Origin: Paenibacillus herberti
Lineage (GTDB): Bacteria > Bacillota > Bacilli > Paenibacillales > Paenibacillaceae
Assembly: GCF_002233675.1 (NCBI RefSeq)
Contig: NZ_NMUQ01000004.1
Location: forward strand, 180,054 to 244,053
DNA length: 64,000 nt
Reading direction: 5' to 3'
A program made the position numbers and the translations under genes. How positions within the stretch are numbered: position 1 is the first letter of the stretch; every line of letters starts with the position of its first letter. Positions 34,879-43,588 of this stretch are shown piece by piece. The notes below the pieces were generated by a model. It saw nothing but the letters and a program-made list of their open reading frames with translations. It searched no databases and was not told where the DNA came from.

Positions 34879-35306
34879 CCCTGCACCGGCAGCCCGTGTA
34901 TCCGCTTACGGCTCTGATGATAAAAGCTTTGCCGCAATCGGCTTAGCTTAGACAGCAGAATGGTCGGTCGCCTCAGCTCGTCCCTATAAATACTAGCGGA
35001 TTGTGCCCTGAAACTCTCTCAATAGCGTCTCTCAGATCCGTTACGCTTGGAAATCCTCCATTTTGTCGAAATAAAAATTTCTCAGGTCCGTATGTATGGC
35101 CGCGCTTTAATTGATGCACAAACGAAGCTCAAAGCGCCTTAGATTCAAAAACAATTCAGTGCCAATAGCCTGGCCTATATGGGATTGGCTCTCTTAAATA
35201 ATTAAGGGGCCGTCCCTGCGTCATCGTTAGATGACGCAGGGACGGCCCCTTTCTATCTGGCTTGTATTATTACCATTCTTACGCGCAAAGAGGCAGCTTA
35301 ATAAAG
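34879..35306. other. Intergenic region, 428 bp
   Basis: No credible gene. It should hold the promoter of the O-antigen-ligase-like gene on the minus strand; none is clear. The only strong element is the long perfect hairpin at 35204-35251, which also serves as the PilZ gene's terminator. Confidence 0.6.
35204..35251. terminator. Long perfect hairpin, GGGGCCGTCCC family
   Basis: A 22-bp perfect stem (AAGGGGCCGTCCCTGCGTCA with its complement) closes on GTTA, with T/A tracts on both sides. It shares AAGGGGCCGTCCCT, TCATC and GATGAC with the hairpin at 50852-50898, so it belongs to a repeated family. It can act as the terminator of the c-di-GMP gene set on the minus strand. Confidence 0.8.
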
Positions 35307-36203
35307 CTAGTTACTCGGCTCGTCACTCTCTGCAATATTACCGTCTGCAGCAAGGCTGCGACGTGCCTGATAGTACTGCTTCATCTGCTCATGCAGCACA
35401 AAAGCCCGCAGCTGACGCGCCCCCTCGACGGTCAGATCGCTCATGCGCGCTCCGTAGCTGAGAATGCCGCCGGCGTCCTGACGCCATAAAATTTCTAGCG
35501 TGCAAGTCAGCTCAAAGCCAAAATCAAGCACTGCACCAATCGTTCCGTGGCAATTCAGTTCCATACCACCGGTAGCTCGGAAACCTACGCCCTCAAGACT
35601 GATATTGGATACGATAATCTCGGCGCGTGCAGCTTTCTCACGGCGAGTACGATCCTCCTCCTCAAGAACGTGGAGATCCTCCTCATCCATCAGCTTGACC
35701 AGCTTCTGCAGCAGCACCTCGTCCAAACCTTCATGACGGAGTTCATCGGACCAGCGGTAGCGGAGCAGATCGGCCCGGCTCGGATCGTTCTTCAGCCTAT
35801 CATCCTCTAGCACCAGCCTACCCGCGCAATTGATCTCCACACGGGGGTGAACCCTCTTCTCATCCATAAGGCGGAATCTCTCATAGGGGAACAACAACGC
35901 CAGCGATTTCGGCCTGCGCCCGATCACTCGTGTTGACATGCGATAGCTACCGGATGGGGAATTTACGGTCAGCCAGATCGGATCCCCCAAGCGGAATCGG
36001 TCAGGCGATTCAACCTCTATTTCGATCAGATCTCCTTCGAGCAATGTAAGCGTGCCAGGAGCGGAAAGCTGCTGTTGTTCCACAAATGCACGACTGCCCA
36101 AAAGCAATGCAGGTATAAGTGTTGTCTCGATTCCGTCTTCCGGATAAACGGCCCGTTTACTCTCTGTTTCTTGAGCCGCAGACGATGAATCAGGCTGCAT
36201 CAT
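35307..36203 (-). CDS. PilZ-domain c-di-GMP receptor with an inserted helix
   Basis: 298-aa protein with an N-terminal YcgR-like region (residues 25-110) and a PilZ domain. The c-di-GMP motifs are RVHPR (RxxxR, 117-121) and NISLEG (N/DxSxxG, 200-205). These are normally about 25-40 residues apart; here nearly 80 separate them because of a highly charged segment (about 137-193). Either an insertion lies within the barrel or the domain is unusual. GGGAGG precedes the ATG. It is downstream of the HD-GYP gene by 31 bp, so the two are co-transcribed. Confidence 0.87.
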   Translation of the reverse strand: MMQPDSSSAAQETESKRAVYPEDGIETTLIPALLLGSRAFVEQQQLSAPGTLTLLEGDLIEIEVESPDRFRLGDPIWLTVNSPSGSYRMSTRVIGRRPKSLALLFPYERFRLMDEKRVHPRVEINCAGRLVLEDDRLKNDPSRADLLRYRWSDELRHEGLDEVLLQKLVKLMDEEDLHVLEEEDRTRREKAARAEIIVSNISLEGVGFRATGGMELNCHGTIGAVLDFGFELTCTLEILWRQDAGGILSYGARMSDLTVEGARQLRAFVLHEQMKQYYQARRSLAADGNIAESDEPSN

Positions 36204-36234
36204 TGTTGGTCCTCCCCAATCCGTAATAACCTTG

Positions 36235-37317
36235 CTAAACTTCGCGGATAATCGTCAGATGCAGCTGGTCCCGCAGATCCACCTCGTATGGCTCCGCAGG
36301 CACAGTCCCGTCAGCCTCGCGGATAACCCGCACGACCGGGCGATGAACGGCGACCTGAAAATTGCGGGCAACTACACAAACCTGCCCGGAACTAAGCACG
36401 ACGCTGGTCGATACCGGATACATAGAGATATGACTGCAGAACAACCGTACAAGCTCCAAATCGAAATAAGTGTTCCCTGCTGCGAACATGAATTCAATTG
36501 CTTCCGATGGCGTATACCGCTTGCGGTAGGGTCTGGACGAAGTCAGCGCGTCGAAAACATCCGAAATAGCTACAATCTGCGCGTATTCATGAATCTCATT
36601 CTGGCGAATGCCGCGCGGATAGCCGCTTCCATCGTATCTTTCGTGATGCTGCAGCGCACAGTGGGCGGATAAAAGCGATAAATCATGCTGTTTCCGCAGC
36701 AGATCGTAGCCATCGGTCGTATGCCGCTGCATGATCTCCCTCTCCTGCATGGTAAAGGGTCCCTTTTTGTTAAGTAGCTCGCGCGGCACCCTGGTCATAC
36801 CGATATCGAACAACATCGCTCCCATGCCGAGATCCTCAAGCTGATTACGGTTGTAACCCTTGGCGATGCCAATAATGCCAGCCAGCACCGCCACATTGAC
36901 TGAATGATGGAACAGATACGAATCATGGGTGTGCATTTGGCTGAGTCCCGCGAATATATCTTTACGTGTCATGACATCGTTCAGAATCTCATTGAAAACA
37001 GCACGAAAAGTTCTGCCCATCTCCGGAAGCGCCGCTCTGCCCTTGGTTCCTGGATGGTCCATCTGTGTCGCCATCAGTTTATGGATAGCCTCAGCAGCAT
37101 TTTTTCTCGTATCGTCACGCAGAGTCTCATTTGGCTCTATGCCGTCTGTAAGCGCATCCTCGATATAAACACTATCGATGCCAAGATCCTGCAGCCGCTG
37201 GATGAACCGTTCGCTGAGAGGCATCCCAGCGCCCAAGAGCACATTTCCATCCTCGCGAAATATCGGCCTTGCCAGCTTCTCGCCGGGATTGATCCGGTTC
37301 AATTGTACTTTTCTCAT
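36235..37317 (-). CDS. HD-GYP-type protein with a substituted HD pair
   Basis: 360-aa protein. About 125 N-terminal residues precede an HD-GYP domain (HHSVNVA at 137-143, HHER 224-227, GSGYP 230-234, DVFDALTSSRPYR). The usual HDIGK is FDIGM (Phe170-Asp171-...-Met174), losing a metal-ligand His and the Lys. The rest of the motif set, including GYP, is kept, so it may bind or cleave c-di-GMP poorly, or use a different metal arrangement. The start at 37317 has GGAG about 10 bases upstream, unlike a 27-codon longer reading. Confidence 0.87.
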   Translation of the reverse strand: MRKVQLNRINPGEKLARPIFREDGNVLLGAGMPLSERFIQRLQDLGIDSVYIEDALTDGIEPNETLRDDTRKNAAEAIHKLMATQMDHPGTKGRAALPEMGRTFRAVFNEILNDVMTRKDIFAGLSQMHTHDSYLFHHSVNVAVLAGIIGIAKGYNRNQLEDLGMGAMLFDIGMTRVPRELLNKKGPFTMQEREIMQRHTTDGYDLLRKQHDLSLLSAHCALQHHERYDGSGYPRGIRQNEIHEYAQIVAISDVFDALTSSRPYRKRYTPSEAIEFMFAAGNTYFDLELVRLFCSHISMYPVSTSVVLSSGQVCVVARNFQVAVHRPVVRVIREADGTVPAEPYEVDLRDQLHLTIIREV

Positions 37318-37473
37318 TACTTGGGCTCCACTTTCTTCGTACAGCCCCGAAGGCACAGGCCTGGTTACGCCTGTTCCTATGATGAGCTGAATGTGCAATA
37401 TTTGGTTCTATTCTATCAAATGGTTCGGAGTCTTGTCATGCATTTGAGGGGGTCGAATGTCCCTATTCGGTAA

Positions 37474-39192
37474 TCAAGCCCGCATTCGGCCGACAATACA
37501 GTTGCGGCCATTGTTTTTGGCCTCGTACAAGGCCGTATCCGCTTCTTGAAACAACTCTCGCAGATAAGCCTTGGGGTCCTTGATTCCGAGCGGGCTCTGA
37601 TTTTCTACAGACAACACGCCTAGACTGATCGTAATTGAAAGAGACAGTCCCGGCGTGCCGGTTGCAACCTGATTCGACTCCACGCCCTCTTTGAGACGCT
37701 CGGCAAGCAGCTCCGCTTGAACCCGGTTCGTATGCGGAAGATAAATGGTAAATTCCTCTCCACCATACCTAGCCAGCACATCCGAACGGCGCAACATACC
37801 TTTAACCGCATCCGCAGTTGCCAATAGCACCTCGTCTCCGATCAGATGGCCATAACTGTCATTGATTCCTTTGAAACGGTCTATGTCAAAAAGGATAATT
37901 GCGTACGGAATTCGATAGCGCATATTCGCCACCACCTCTTGCTCCAGACGCTGCATAAGAAAGCGCCTGTTATAACAGCCGGTCAGACTATCCGTCGTGG
38001 CCAGCTCCTCCAGCTTGAGATTAGCGTTGAACAGCTCCTCTTGAATTTGCACCAACTCGCGGTTACGCAGCTGAAGAATTTCGTTCTGGCGATGTTTCTC
38101 TTCTACAAGATACCGGATTTCCGTTATATCCTGGAATGTTATGACCCTGCCAAGCAACTCCTTGTCCGATGTTAATATAGGAGACGCGTCCATCTGAAGA
38201 TGGCGGACCGATCCACTTAAGGGACTATCCGCAGGCTCTATCCTGATCTCCTGGACGACTCGTTCAGGCACAATTGAGTTATATCGGTGCAGGAAAGTTT
38301 CTGACTCCGACGGCAACACCTTCAACGAGCGCAAATACGCCCCCATATCAAAACGGTCACCGCTCTTTACAGATAAATAGGATTGCAGCGACCGATTGCC
38401 TTCAAGCACTGTACCTTCGGCATCAAGCACCATCAATCCTGCCGGAGTGGAGTTGGCAATGTCCTGCTGGGCAATCCGCACAATATCAAAAACACGGTAA
38501 CGATGAATAGAGATACAGAAATAAAGGGCAGACATAGTCAAACCTAGCGAGGTAATACCCGCAATATCGGGGAAGCGCGCGTCGAATACAACGTTGAGAA
38601 GCAAATCAATCCAGCCAAAAAGTAGAAAAAGAAGCAGTCCTTTAAGTGCCATGCTGACCTGATTGCGGTGGCGTGGAGTTGTTCCTTCCAACATAGCCCG
38701 GATGATGCAAGTTATCGATAGAATGCAGCAGACAAATAACTGGCCGAACATAATCCAGAAGAGAGGACCGAATTCACGATCTACGGCGACTCCAAACTCG
38801 GAGCTTACAAATAGATGGTAGGGATTGGCCAATATAAGTACAGCGAGCACCACGGTCGGAACCGCCAGCAGCAGCCATGTTCGACGCGTAAGCAGATAAG
38901 AGCGGCCGGTAAGGAAATAGATAAAGATCAGCCAGCCGAACCCCTGCAGCGACAAGGCGGAGAAGGAAATAGAAAAGAAAAACAGCTGCGAGGAAACCCG
39001 ATCCGTCGTATAGATCAAAAATTGAGAAGCGGGCCATAAGAGCATAAAAAAATGAAACAGCAAATACACCTTATGAAGGCGTGTTATTGGATTATAAATA
39101 AATACATAAAAGAATAGGCCGAGCATGAAGACAAACAAAATGAAATCAATCCAAATCCATGACTCCAAGCCCTTCACCCATCCCTGCAACAT
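37474..39192 (-). CDS. Membrane diguanylate cyclase (7TM-PAS-GGDEF)
   Basis: 572-aa sensor. Seven or so hydrophobic segments fill residues 10-235 (histidine-kinase-type 7TM sensor), a PAS domain follows (about 245-375, with ITFQDITEIR near its end), then a coiled coil and the GGDEF domain (DSLTGCYNRR near 400). The active site is GGEEF at 477-481, and an intact inhibitory I-site RRSD sits exactly five residues before it. So it should make c-di-GMP from two GTP with product inhibition. It is upstream of the HD-GYP and PilZ genes on the same strand. Confidence 0.94.
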   Translation of the reverse strand: MLQGWVKGLESWIWIDFILFVFMLGLFFYVFIYNPITRLHKVYLLFHFFMLLWPASQFLIYTTDRVSSQLFFFSISFSALSLQGFGWLIFIYFLTGRSYLLTRRTWLLLAVPTVVLAVLILANPYHLFVSSEFGVAVDREFGPLFWIMFGQLFVCCILSITCIIRAMLEGTTPRHRNQVSMALKGLLLFLLFGWIDLLLNVVFDARFPDIAGITSLGLTMSALYFCISIHRYRVFDIVRIAQQDIANSTPAGLMVLDAEGTVLEGNRSLQSYLSVKSGDRFDMGAYLRSLKVLPSESETFLHRYNSIVPERVVQEIRIEPADSPLSGSVRHLQMDASPILTSDKELLGRVITFQDITEIRYLVEEKHRQNEILQLRNRELVQIQEELFNANLKLEELATTDSLTGCYNRRFLMQRLEQEVVANMRYRIPYAIILFDIDRFKGINDSYGHLIGDEVLLATADAVKGMLRRSDVLARYGGEEFTIYLPHTNRVQAELLAERLKEGVESNQVATGTPGLSLSITISLGVLSVENQSPLGIKDPKAYLRELFQEADTALYEAKNNGRNCIVGRMRA

Positions 39193-39281
39193 CCATTGTC
39201 TTCCATTATAGCATAGCCTGTAAGCAATGACAGCAGGGATTGGGCTCTGGAAAAGGATAAAATTCCAACTTTTAGGTGGAG

Positions 39282-40484
39282 CTAGTTCTGAGCTGGCAGT
39301 CGTCCTGCCGCAACCAGCATTCTTTCAAAGGAAGGATCCAAACCGAGCGAATCCCGGTAGCGAACATAGTCCAGCCATTTTTGCTGCTGCCGCTCGGTCG
39401 AACCGCTTCGGCCCTGTCTGCGAACAGCGCGAATGAGCAGATTTTTGGGTGTATGCTCAGGATCAATAAACTCCAACATCTGAGTTTTGTAACCAACAGT
39501 CTCCAGCAGCGCTGCGCGTGCTGCATCGGTAGCTAGAGCAGCGAACCTTTCCTTGAGCAATCCATGGTCCAACAGTGGTGACAGCGTCTCATTACGAATT
39601 TGCCGGAACGCCTCGTGCTGGCAACAGGGAACGGACAGGATAACCGAGGCATCCCAACTGACCGCCTTGGCTAATGCCGCATCAGTCGCGGTATCGCAGG
39701 CATGCAGCGTCACAACCATATCAGCCTTGTCCAGTCCGCCGAATTGACCGATGTCGCCTACTTGAAAGCTCAACCGATCGTAACCAAGCCTGTCCGCCAG
39801 CCCCGAGCAAAGCGCGATAACATCCTCTTTCAAATCGAGGCCGATCACACGAATTTCCCGCTTCTGCTCAATCGCTAGAAAATGGTAAAGCGCAAAGGTT
39901 AGATAGGACTTGCCGCAGCCGAAATCGACAATCGTAATCTCCCTATCTGTCGGCAGCTCCCCCGCCACATCATTCACCATTTCCAGGAAGCGGTTGATTT
40001 GACGGTACTTGTCCTGCTTATCCGCCTTTACCTTGCCATCCTTGGTCAAAATGCCAAGCTCCAACAAAAAGGGCGGTGCCTCCGCCCCATCAAGCAGTCG
40101 CTTTTTGTTGCGATTATGCGCCGCTATCCCATCCTGAGGTTTACTTGTAGGCGGCTTGCGCAGTAGCGCAGCTTTGCCTTTTTTATTCAGTAGAATCTGT
40201 AGGTCAGATTCCGTAGTTTTGACGAGCGCCTGCCGATATCCGGCCTTCAGCAGCCCAGCCATCCGTCCAGCCGCTTCCTCCGGGTTCACATTTTCATGCA
40301 AAACCTTCGTTTTATAATGCAGCTCGAACTGATAGAACAGCCCTGACTTCAACTGCACCGGACGTACGATCGTGCGCGGCGGCAGTTCTTCCTGCGCGCT
40401 CTTCGGTCCGCTGAAGGTCGCCTGTAGCAAGGTCCCCTGTCCGATGGCATCCACCAAAGCCTGTTCCCATTGTTCCTGTGCCAT
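39282..40484 (-). CDS. SAM-dependent methyltransferase
   Basis: 400-aa class I methyltransferase. The SAM-binding motif VDFGCGKSYLTFALYHFL is at about residues 189-206, followed by VIGLDLKEDVI, a VTLHACDTATD segment and SVPCCQHE. This SPCCQHE-containing family is usually annotated as a SAM-dependent or RNA methyltransferase of unproven target. The ATG at 40484 has AAGG at 5 bases and AAAGGGG further up; longer readings are less supported. The N-terminal 170 residues may be a substrate-binding domain. Confidence 0.85.
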   Translation of the reverse strand: MAQEQWEQALVDAIGQGTLLQATFSGPKSAQEELPPRTIVRPVQLKSGLFYQFELHYKTKVLHENVNPEEAAGRMAGLLKAGYRQALVKTTESDLQILLNKKGKAALLRKPPTSKPQDGIAAHNRNKKRLLDGAEAPPFLLELGILTKDGKVKADKQDKYRQINRFLEMVNDVAGELPTDREITIVDFGCGKSYLTFALYHFLAIEQKREIRVIGLDLKEDVIALCSGLADRLGYDRLSFQVGDIGQFGGLDKADMVVTLHACDTATDAALAKAVSWDASVILSVPCCQHEAFRQIRNETLSPLLDHGLLKERFAALATDAARAALLETVGYKTQMLEFIDPEHTPKNLLIRAVRRQGRSGSTERQQQKWLDYVRYRDSLGLDPSFERMLVAAGRLPAQN

Positions 40485-40594
40485 ATCTGCCTTGCCCCTT
40501 TCCATGATTAGCAGCAAGCAAGGCCCCATGCCGATTGTGCGGCTTGGGGCCTCGTCCACTATTGCTGTGTATTAAATAAGTTGAACTTGGAAAT

Positions 40595-40743
40595 TTAACG
40601 GTGGAACTCGCTGCGCGAACCAAACCTTCATCCGATCGCTGTTGTAGTCTGATTCCTTGATTCCTACCCCTGTTAAGGGGGGAATCCGCCTACAAAGGCG
40701 AACGCGTTGCTTCTCCAGAAGGCTGGTTCACTCCGCTTCCACG
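40595..40743. repeat. Palindromic dispersed repeat element, ~150 bp
   Basis: Intergenic sequence forming one long imperfect palindrome. Its left end GTGGAACTCG..GAACCAAACCTTC matches, in inverse, the right end GAAGGCTGGTTC..TTCCAC, and its centre is GATTCC-TA-CCCC..GGGG-GGAATC. The left ~39 bp recur at 54310-54348 with four differences, and the centre's GGGGAGAATCC recurs after it in shortened form. It looks like a non-coding mobile or REP-like family. It could also act as a terminator for the DUF6483 gene. Confidence 0.75.
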
Positions 40744-40787
40744 TTCAATTCTTAGTTCCTCTTATATAGGCATCTTTATAGCTACTC

Positions 40788-41456
40788 TTATGACTGCGTC
40801 ACTTCGCCTTTGTTGGAGTGTGCCTTGGCGGGCACTGACTTCGCCGCTTCCAAAAGCTCGCTGCGGCTCAGTCCGCCGCGCTCCAACGCTACATCCGGCA
40901 GCGGCAGCAGGCGGTTATAAAATTGGTCGAGCTCGCCGGGCTGCAGTTGCCCGTCATCTTGCAGCTCGTACCAGAGATCCTCGGCTTGAGCGTACTTGCC
41001 CTGCTCTTCCCGCCAGCCAGCGACGAGTCGCTTCGTAGCGGTTGGAAGCTCATAAGGCAGAAGCATGCGAAGCTGTTCCTCAGCCGTGTCATCCGGGCTC
41101 GGCTCCGCTCCCAGTGAGGAGATCCGCAACAGCAGATGCAGCGATTTTAGCCTGGATTGAAAAGCTGCCGGCTCCCGACCCAGATCCCCCTGCAAATCGG
41201 CTTCTTCCTTAAACAACAGAGCAAGTGCGTGCAGCATCGCCGTGTCCGGCTCTCCGGATCGTGACATCATGCGGATCAGGTCCTCTTCGGACAGACTTCT
41301 CAGCAGGCGGGCATTCATCCGAAAATGCTTATCCAGCAGCTCCTCGATAACCTGCAGCGCCTCTTCTTGCTTGCCGGCCTTCCTGAGTCCAAGAAGGGAG
41401 CCCGACACCTGAGCCATCTGCTCGATCATACGCATGATATAATCCCGCTGGAACAA
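40788..41456 (-). CDS. DUF6483-family protein
   Basis: 222-aa soluble, largely helical protein beginning MFQRDYIMRMIEQMAQVSGSL, which I recognise as the DUF6483 family of Firmicutes. TPR-like helical repeats are plausible in the second half (LPTATKRLVAGWREEQ..AEDLWYEL). It uses a TTG start supported by GGGGAGG at 7 bases. Function unknown. It is downstream of the alpha/beta hydrolase gene by 42 bp and probably co-transcribed. Confidence 0.85.
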   Translation of the reverse strand: MFQRDYIMRMIEQMAQVSGSLLGLRKAGKQEEALQVIEELLDKHFRMNARLLRSLSEEDLIRMMSRSGEPDTAMLHALALLFKEEADLQGDLGREPAAFQSRLKSLHLLLRISSLGAEPSPDDTAEEQLRMLLPYELPTATKRLVAGWREEQGKYAQAEDLWYELQDDGQLQPGELDQFYNRLLPLPDVALERGGLSRSELLEAAKSVPAKAHSNKGEVTQS

Positions 41457-41498
41457 GTCTATTCCTCCCCTTCATGCCCTCTGTCCGTATCGTCTCAA

Positions 41499-42338
41499 TC
41501 AAACATTCAGCTCTGTCTTCAGCCATTCCTCCAACAAGGAGGCTAGCTTCTCTGGCTGTTCCATCATGCTCATATGACCGGCACCTTCCAATACTTCGGT
41601 CCGAGTCCGGCTGCCTTGGGCCGCAAATACCTTCGCCGGAGGAATAACCGCATCCTCGCTGCCCGCCACGAGCAGAAGTGGAATCTGCAGCGATTCCAGC
41701 ACCGAGCTGCGATCTGGACGTTGCTTCATGCCAAGCGCGGCTGCAGCGGCATCGGCTGCCGCAGTACCGTAGCCGATTTCTTTGGCGCGACTGATAAGAT
41801 CGGATTCTAAGTTGGATGGAGCGAACAGCTTCGGCACAAGGCCGTCGACGAACGACACGATGCCGTTGTTCGCCAGGGCAGCAGCAGCTTTTTCGCGTCC
41901 TTCCTGCGCCTCAGGGCTATCCGGCATAGGCGTCGAGTGGATCAGACCGAGTCCGGATAGCAGATCCGGATACTTTTCCGCTAAAGCAAGCGCAGCATAA
42001 CCACCCATGGAATGCCCCAGCAGTACAATATTGTCGGCCTCGATAGCCGAGAGCAGCTCTGCGATATCATCTGCCAACTGCTCCATCTGAAGCACTCGAT
42101 CTCCGGCTCCTGATGAGTTGCCATGGCCACGAAGATCCGCCGTGATAATCCGGTAGCGCGGCTCAAGGAGCGGCAGCAGTTTTTCCCAATAGGCCGAACT
42201 ACCGCAAAAGCCATGCAGCAGAACGAGCGTCAGCTCATGTCCAGAACTCTTGCCCGTACTTCTTCCATTATCACGATATGCCAGATCGGTGCCTCCAGGC
42301 AGTGTCAGCCGGCGGTTAGCCAAAGAACGGTTCGACAT
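41499..42338 (-). CDS. Alpha/beta hydrolase
   Basis: 279-aa alpha/beta-hydrolase fold protein. The oxyanion-hole LLHGFCGSS comes first, then DLRGHGNSS, nucleophile elbow GHSMGG (Ser near 110), acid in GSEDAVIP and final His in GAGHMSMME, so the catalytic triad is intact. No signal peptide. The substrate is unknown, an ester or small metabolite. It lies 45 bp after yyaC and 42 bp before the DUF6483 gene on the same strand. Confidence 0.92.
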   Translation of the reverse strand: MSNRSLANRRLTLPGGTDLAYRDNGRSTGKSSGHELTLVLLHGFCGSSAYWEKLLPLLEPRYRIITADLRGHGNSSGAGDRVLQMEQLADDIAELLSAIEADNIVLLGHSMGGYAALALAEKYPDLLSGLGLIHSTPMPDSPEAQEGREKAAAALANNGIVSFVDGLVPKLFAPSNLESDLISRAKEIGYGTAAADAAAAALGMKQRPDRSSVLESLQIPLLLVAGSEDAVIPPAKVFAAQGSRTRTEVLEGAGHMSMMEQPEKLASLLEEWLKTELNV

Positions 42339-42383
42339 GCTGCATCATCCTTTCCATCCCTATGCTTATTGATTCAGTCGTCA

Positions 42384-42974
42384 TTAACGCTGCGAACCCG
42401 GAATCAAACTCTCGCGCGGTAAAACTCCATCCACCGCATCAGGCCAAACGACAACAGCGGCATCGGCAATTGTGCGAGCCATGCCCAGCACCCGGTAGAG
42501 ACTTGTCGTCTGGATAATCCAATAAGGCTTATGGCCCTGTGTGTTGACGACTGCGGCGACGCTGAAGTCGCCGACCGCAGGTAGATGCTGGCCAATCGCC
42601 TGGCCCGGCTGTAACGGTCCGTTGCGGACGAGATAAAGTCCAGTCGACTCGGCACGGCCCAGACAAGCGTCGATCGCGATGACGCAGGGTGCTTCATTTA
42701 GCGTGGATAGAATTGGACTCACCTGCTCCGAATCGCAGGGCTGCTCCAGCGTACCCACGACACGAGGGAAGCCAAGCTCGGTTAACAGCGAGCCGACCAG
42801 AGGACCAAGAGAGTCCCCGGTTGAACGGTCGCTTCCGACACATAGAAACACGACCTCATCCCTCGATGGAAATTTGGCCGCGATCGCTTCAAAAAACGTT
42901 TGCAGGCCAGCCTTGTCCACGCGTGCCCATTTGGCGACCTCTTGGGTCCGGTTTAATCTTGTATCCCGACTCAT
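42384..42974 (-). CDS. yyaC: Spore protease YyaC
   Basis: 196-aa YyaC, a GPR-related putative spore protease of Bacillales. Characteristic segments are FLCVGSDRSTGDSLGPLVG, the VIAIDACLG stretch and GDFSVAAVVN. ATG at 42974 has GAGG about 10 bases upstream; a TTG three codons earlier is unlikely. It indicates sporulation capacity, with cmpA. Confidence 0.9.
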   Translation of the reverse strand: MSRDTRLNRTQEVAKWARVDKAGLQTFFEAIAAKFPSRDEVVFLCVGSDRSTGDSLGPLVGSLLTELGFPRVVGTLEQPCDSEQVSPILSTLNEAPCVIAIDACLGRAESTGLYLVRNGPLQPGQAIGQHLPAVGDFSVAAVVNTQGHKPYWIIQTTSLYRVLGMARTIADAAVVVWPDAVDGVLPRESLIPGSQR

Positions 42975-43040
42975 GGTCAGCAACCTCTTTTGCCCTGCAG
43001 ATTTGGTTAGTCATGCGTTTTGCATTTTCCTCATGCCTAT

Positions 43041-43070
43041 ATTGTAACGGATTCACTGAAGTAGATTCAA
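43041..43070 (-). promoter_or_regulatory. Predicted promoter of yyaC
   Basis: On the minus strand TTGAAT, 18 bp, TACAAT fits SigA. The overlapping TGAATC..CAATATA could be read as a forespore SigG-type site with a long spacer, so the sigma factor is undecided. Confidence 0.45.
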
Positions 43071-43209
43071 TTTATCAGTACGGCTGGCAAGCAGAAAGCC
43101 GTCGTTCATGGTACAATGTGAACGAACGCTTCAAGCAGAAAGCATTGAAAGCTGCCGGCTGGCGCCCCGGAACGGGCCTCAAGCTTGCAATAACGCACAG
43201 GAGGGCTCC

Positions 43210-43440
43210 ATGCCAGATCTTAATCAGCCTACCCAGCAAAACGTGGAATTCATGATTGAAGAAATTAAGGTTAAGCTCCGCATGGCGACTGCAGCTGCGA
43301 TGCAAGGATCTTCTTTTGGAACAGACAACTATGAGGACATTCGGGATCTATACGAGGTAGTGGCCTCCAAGCCTTCCTTCAGCATCTCCGAGGTGGAAGC
43401 ACTCGTATCGGAGCTAGGTAAGCTCAGAGCGGTCCGCTAA
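43210..43440 (+). CDS. DUF1128 (UPF0435, YfkK-like) protein
   Basis: 76-aa protein starting MPDLNQPTQQNVEFMIEEIK, matching the DUF1128/UPF0435 family (B. subtilis YfkK, about 70 aa) in NVE.MIEEIK.KLRM..A and the SF.T..YE..RD.YE segment. Function unknown. AGGAGGG precedes the ATG; readings from further upstream are not supported. A strong terminator follows. Confidence 0.9.
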   Translation: MPDLNQPTQQNVEFMIEEIKVKLRMATAAAMQGSSFGTDNYEDIRDLYEVVASKPSFSISEVEALVSELGKLRAVR

Positions 43441-43500
43441 GGGACTCATTTAGGCAGCTTCATGGCTGTTGACACATTTCGCCGCAGCCTCCTTGGCTGC

Positions 43501-43537
43501 AAAAAGGTACCCGCAGCAGCTGCGGGTACCTTTTTTT
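43501..43537. terminator. Bidirectional terminator
   Basis: AAAAAGGTACCCGCAGC pairs with GCTGCGGGTACCTTTTT, with seven T residues after it. It separates the convergent DUF1128 gene and the 156-aa gene. Confidence 0.9.
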
Positions 43538-43588
43538 GAGCTAAAATTTGATATACGGGATGAACCATCCCGTACTTGTCGCCGGTAA

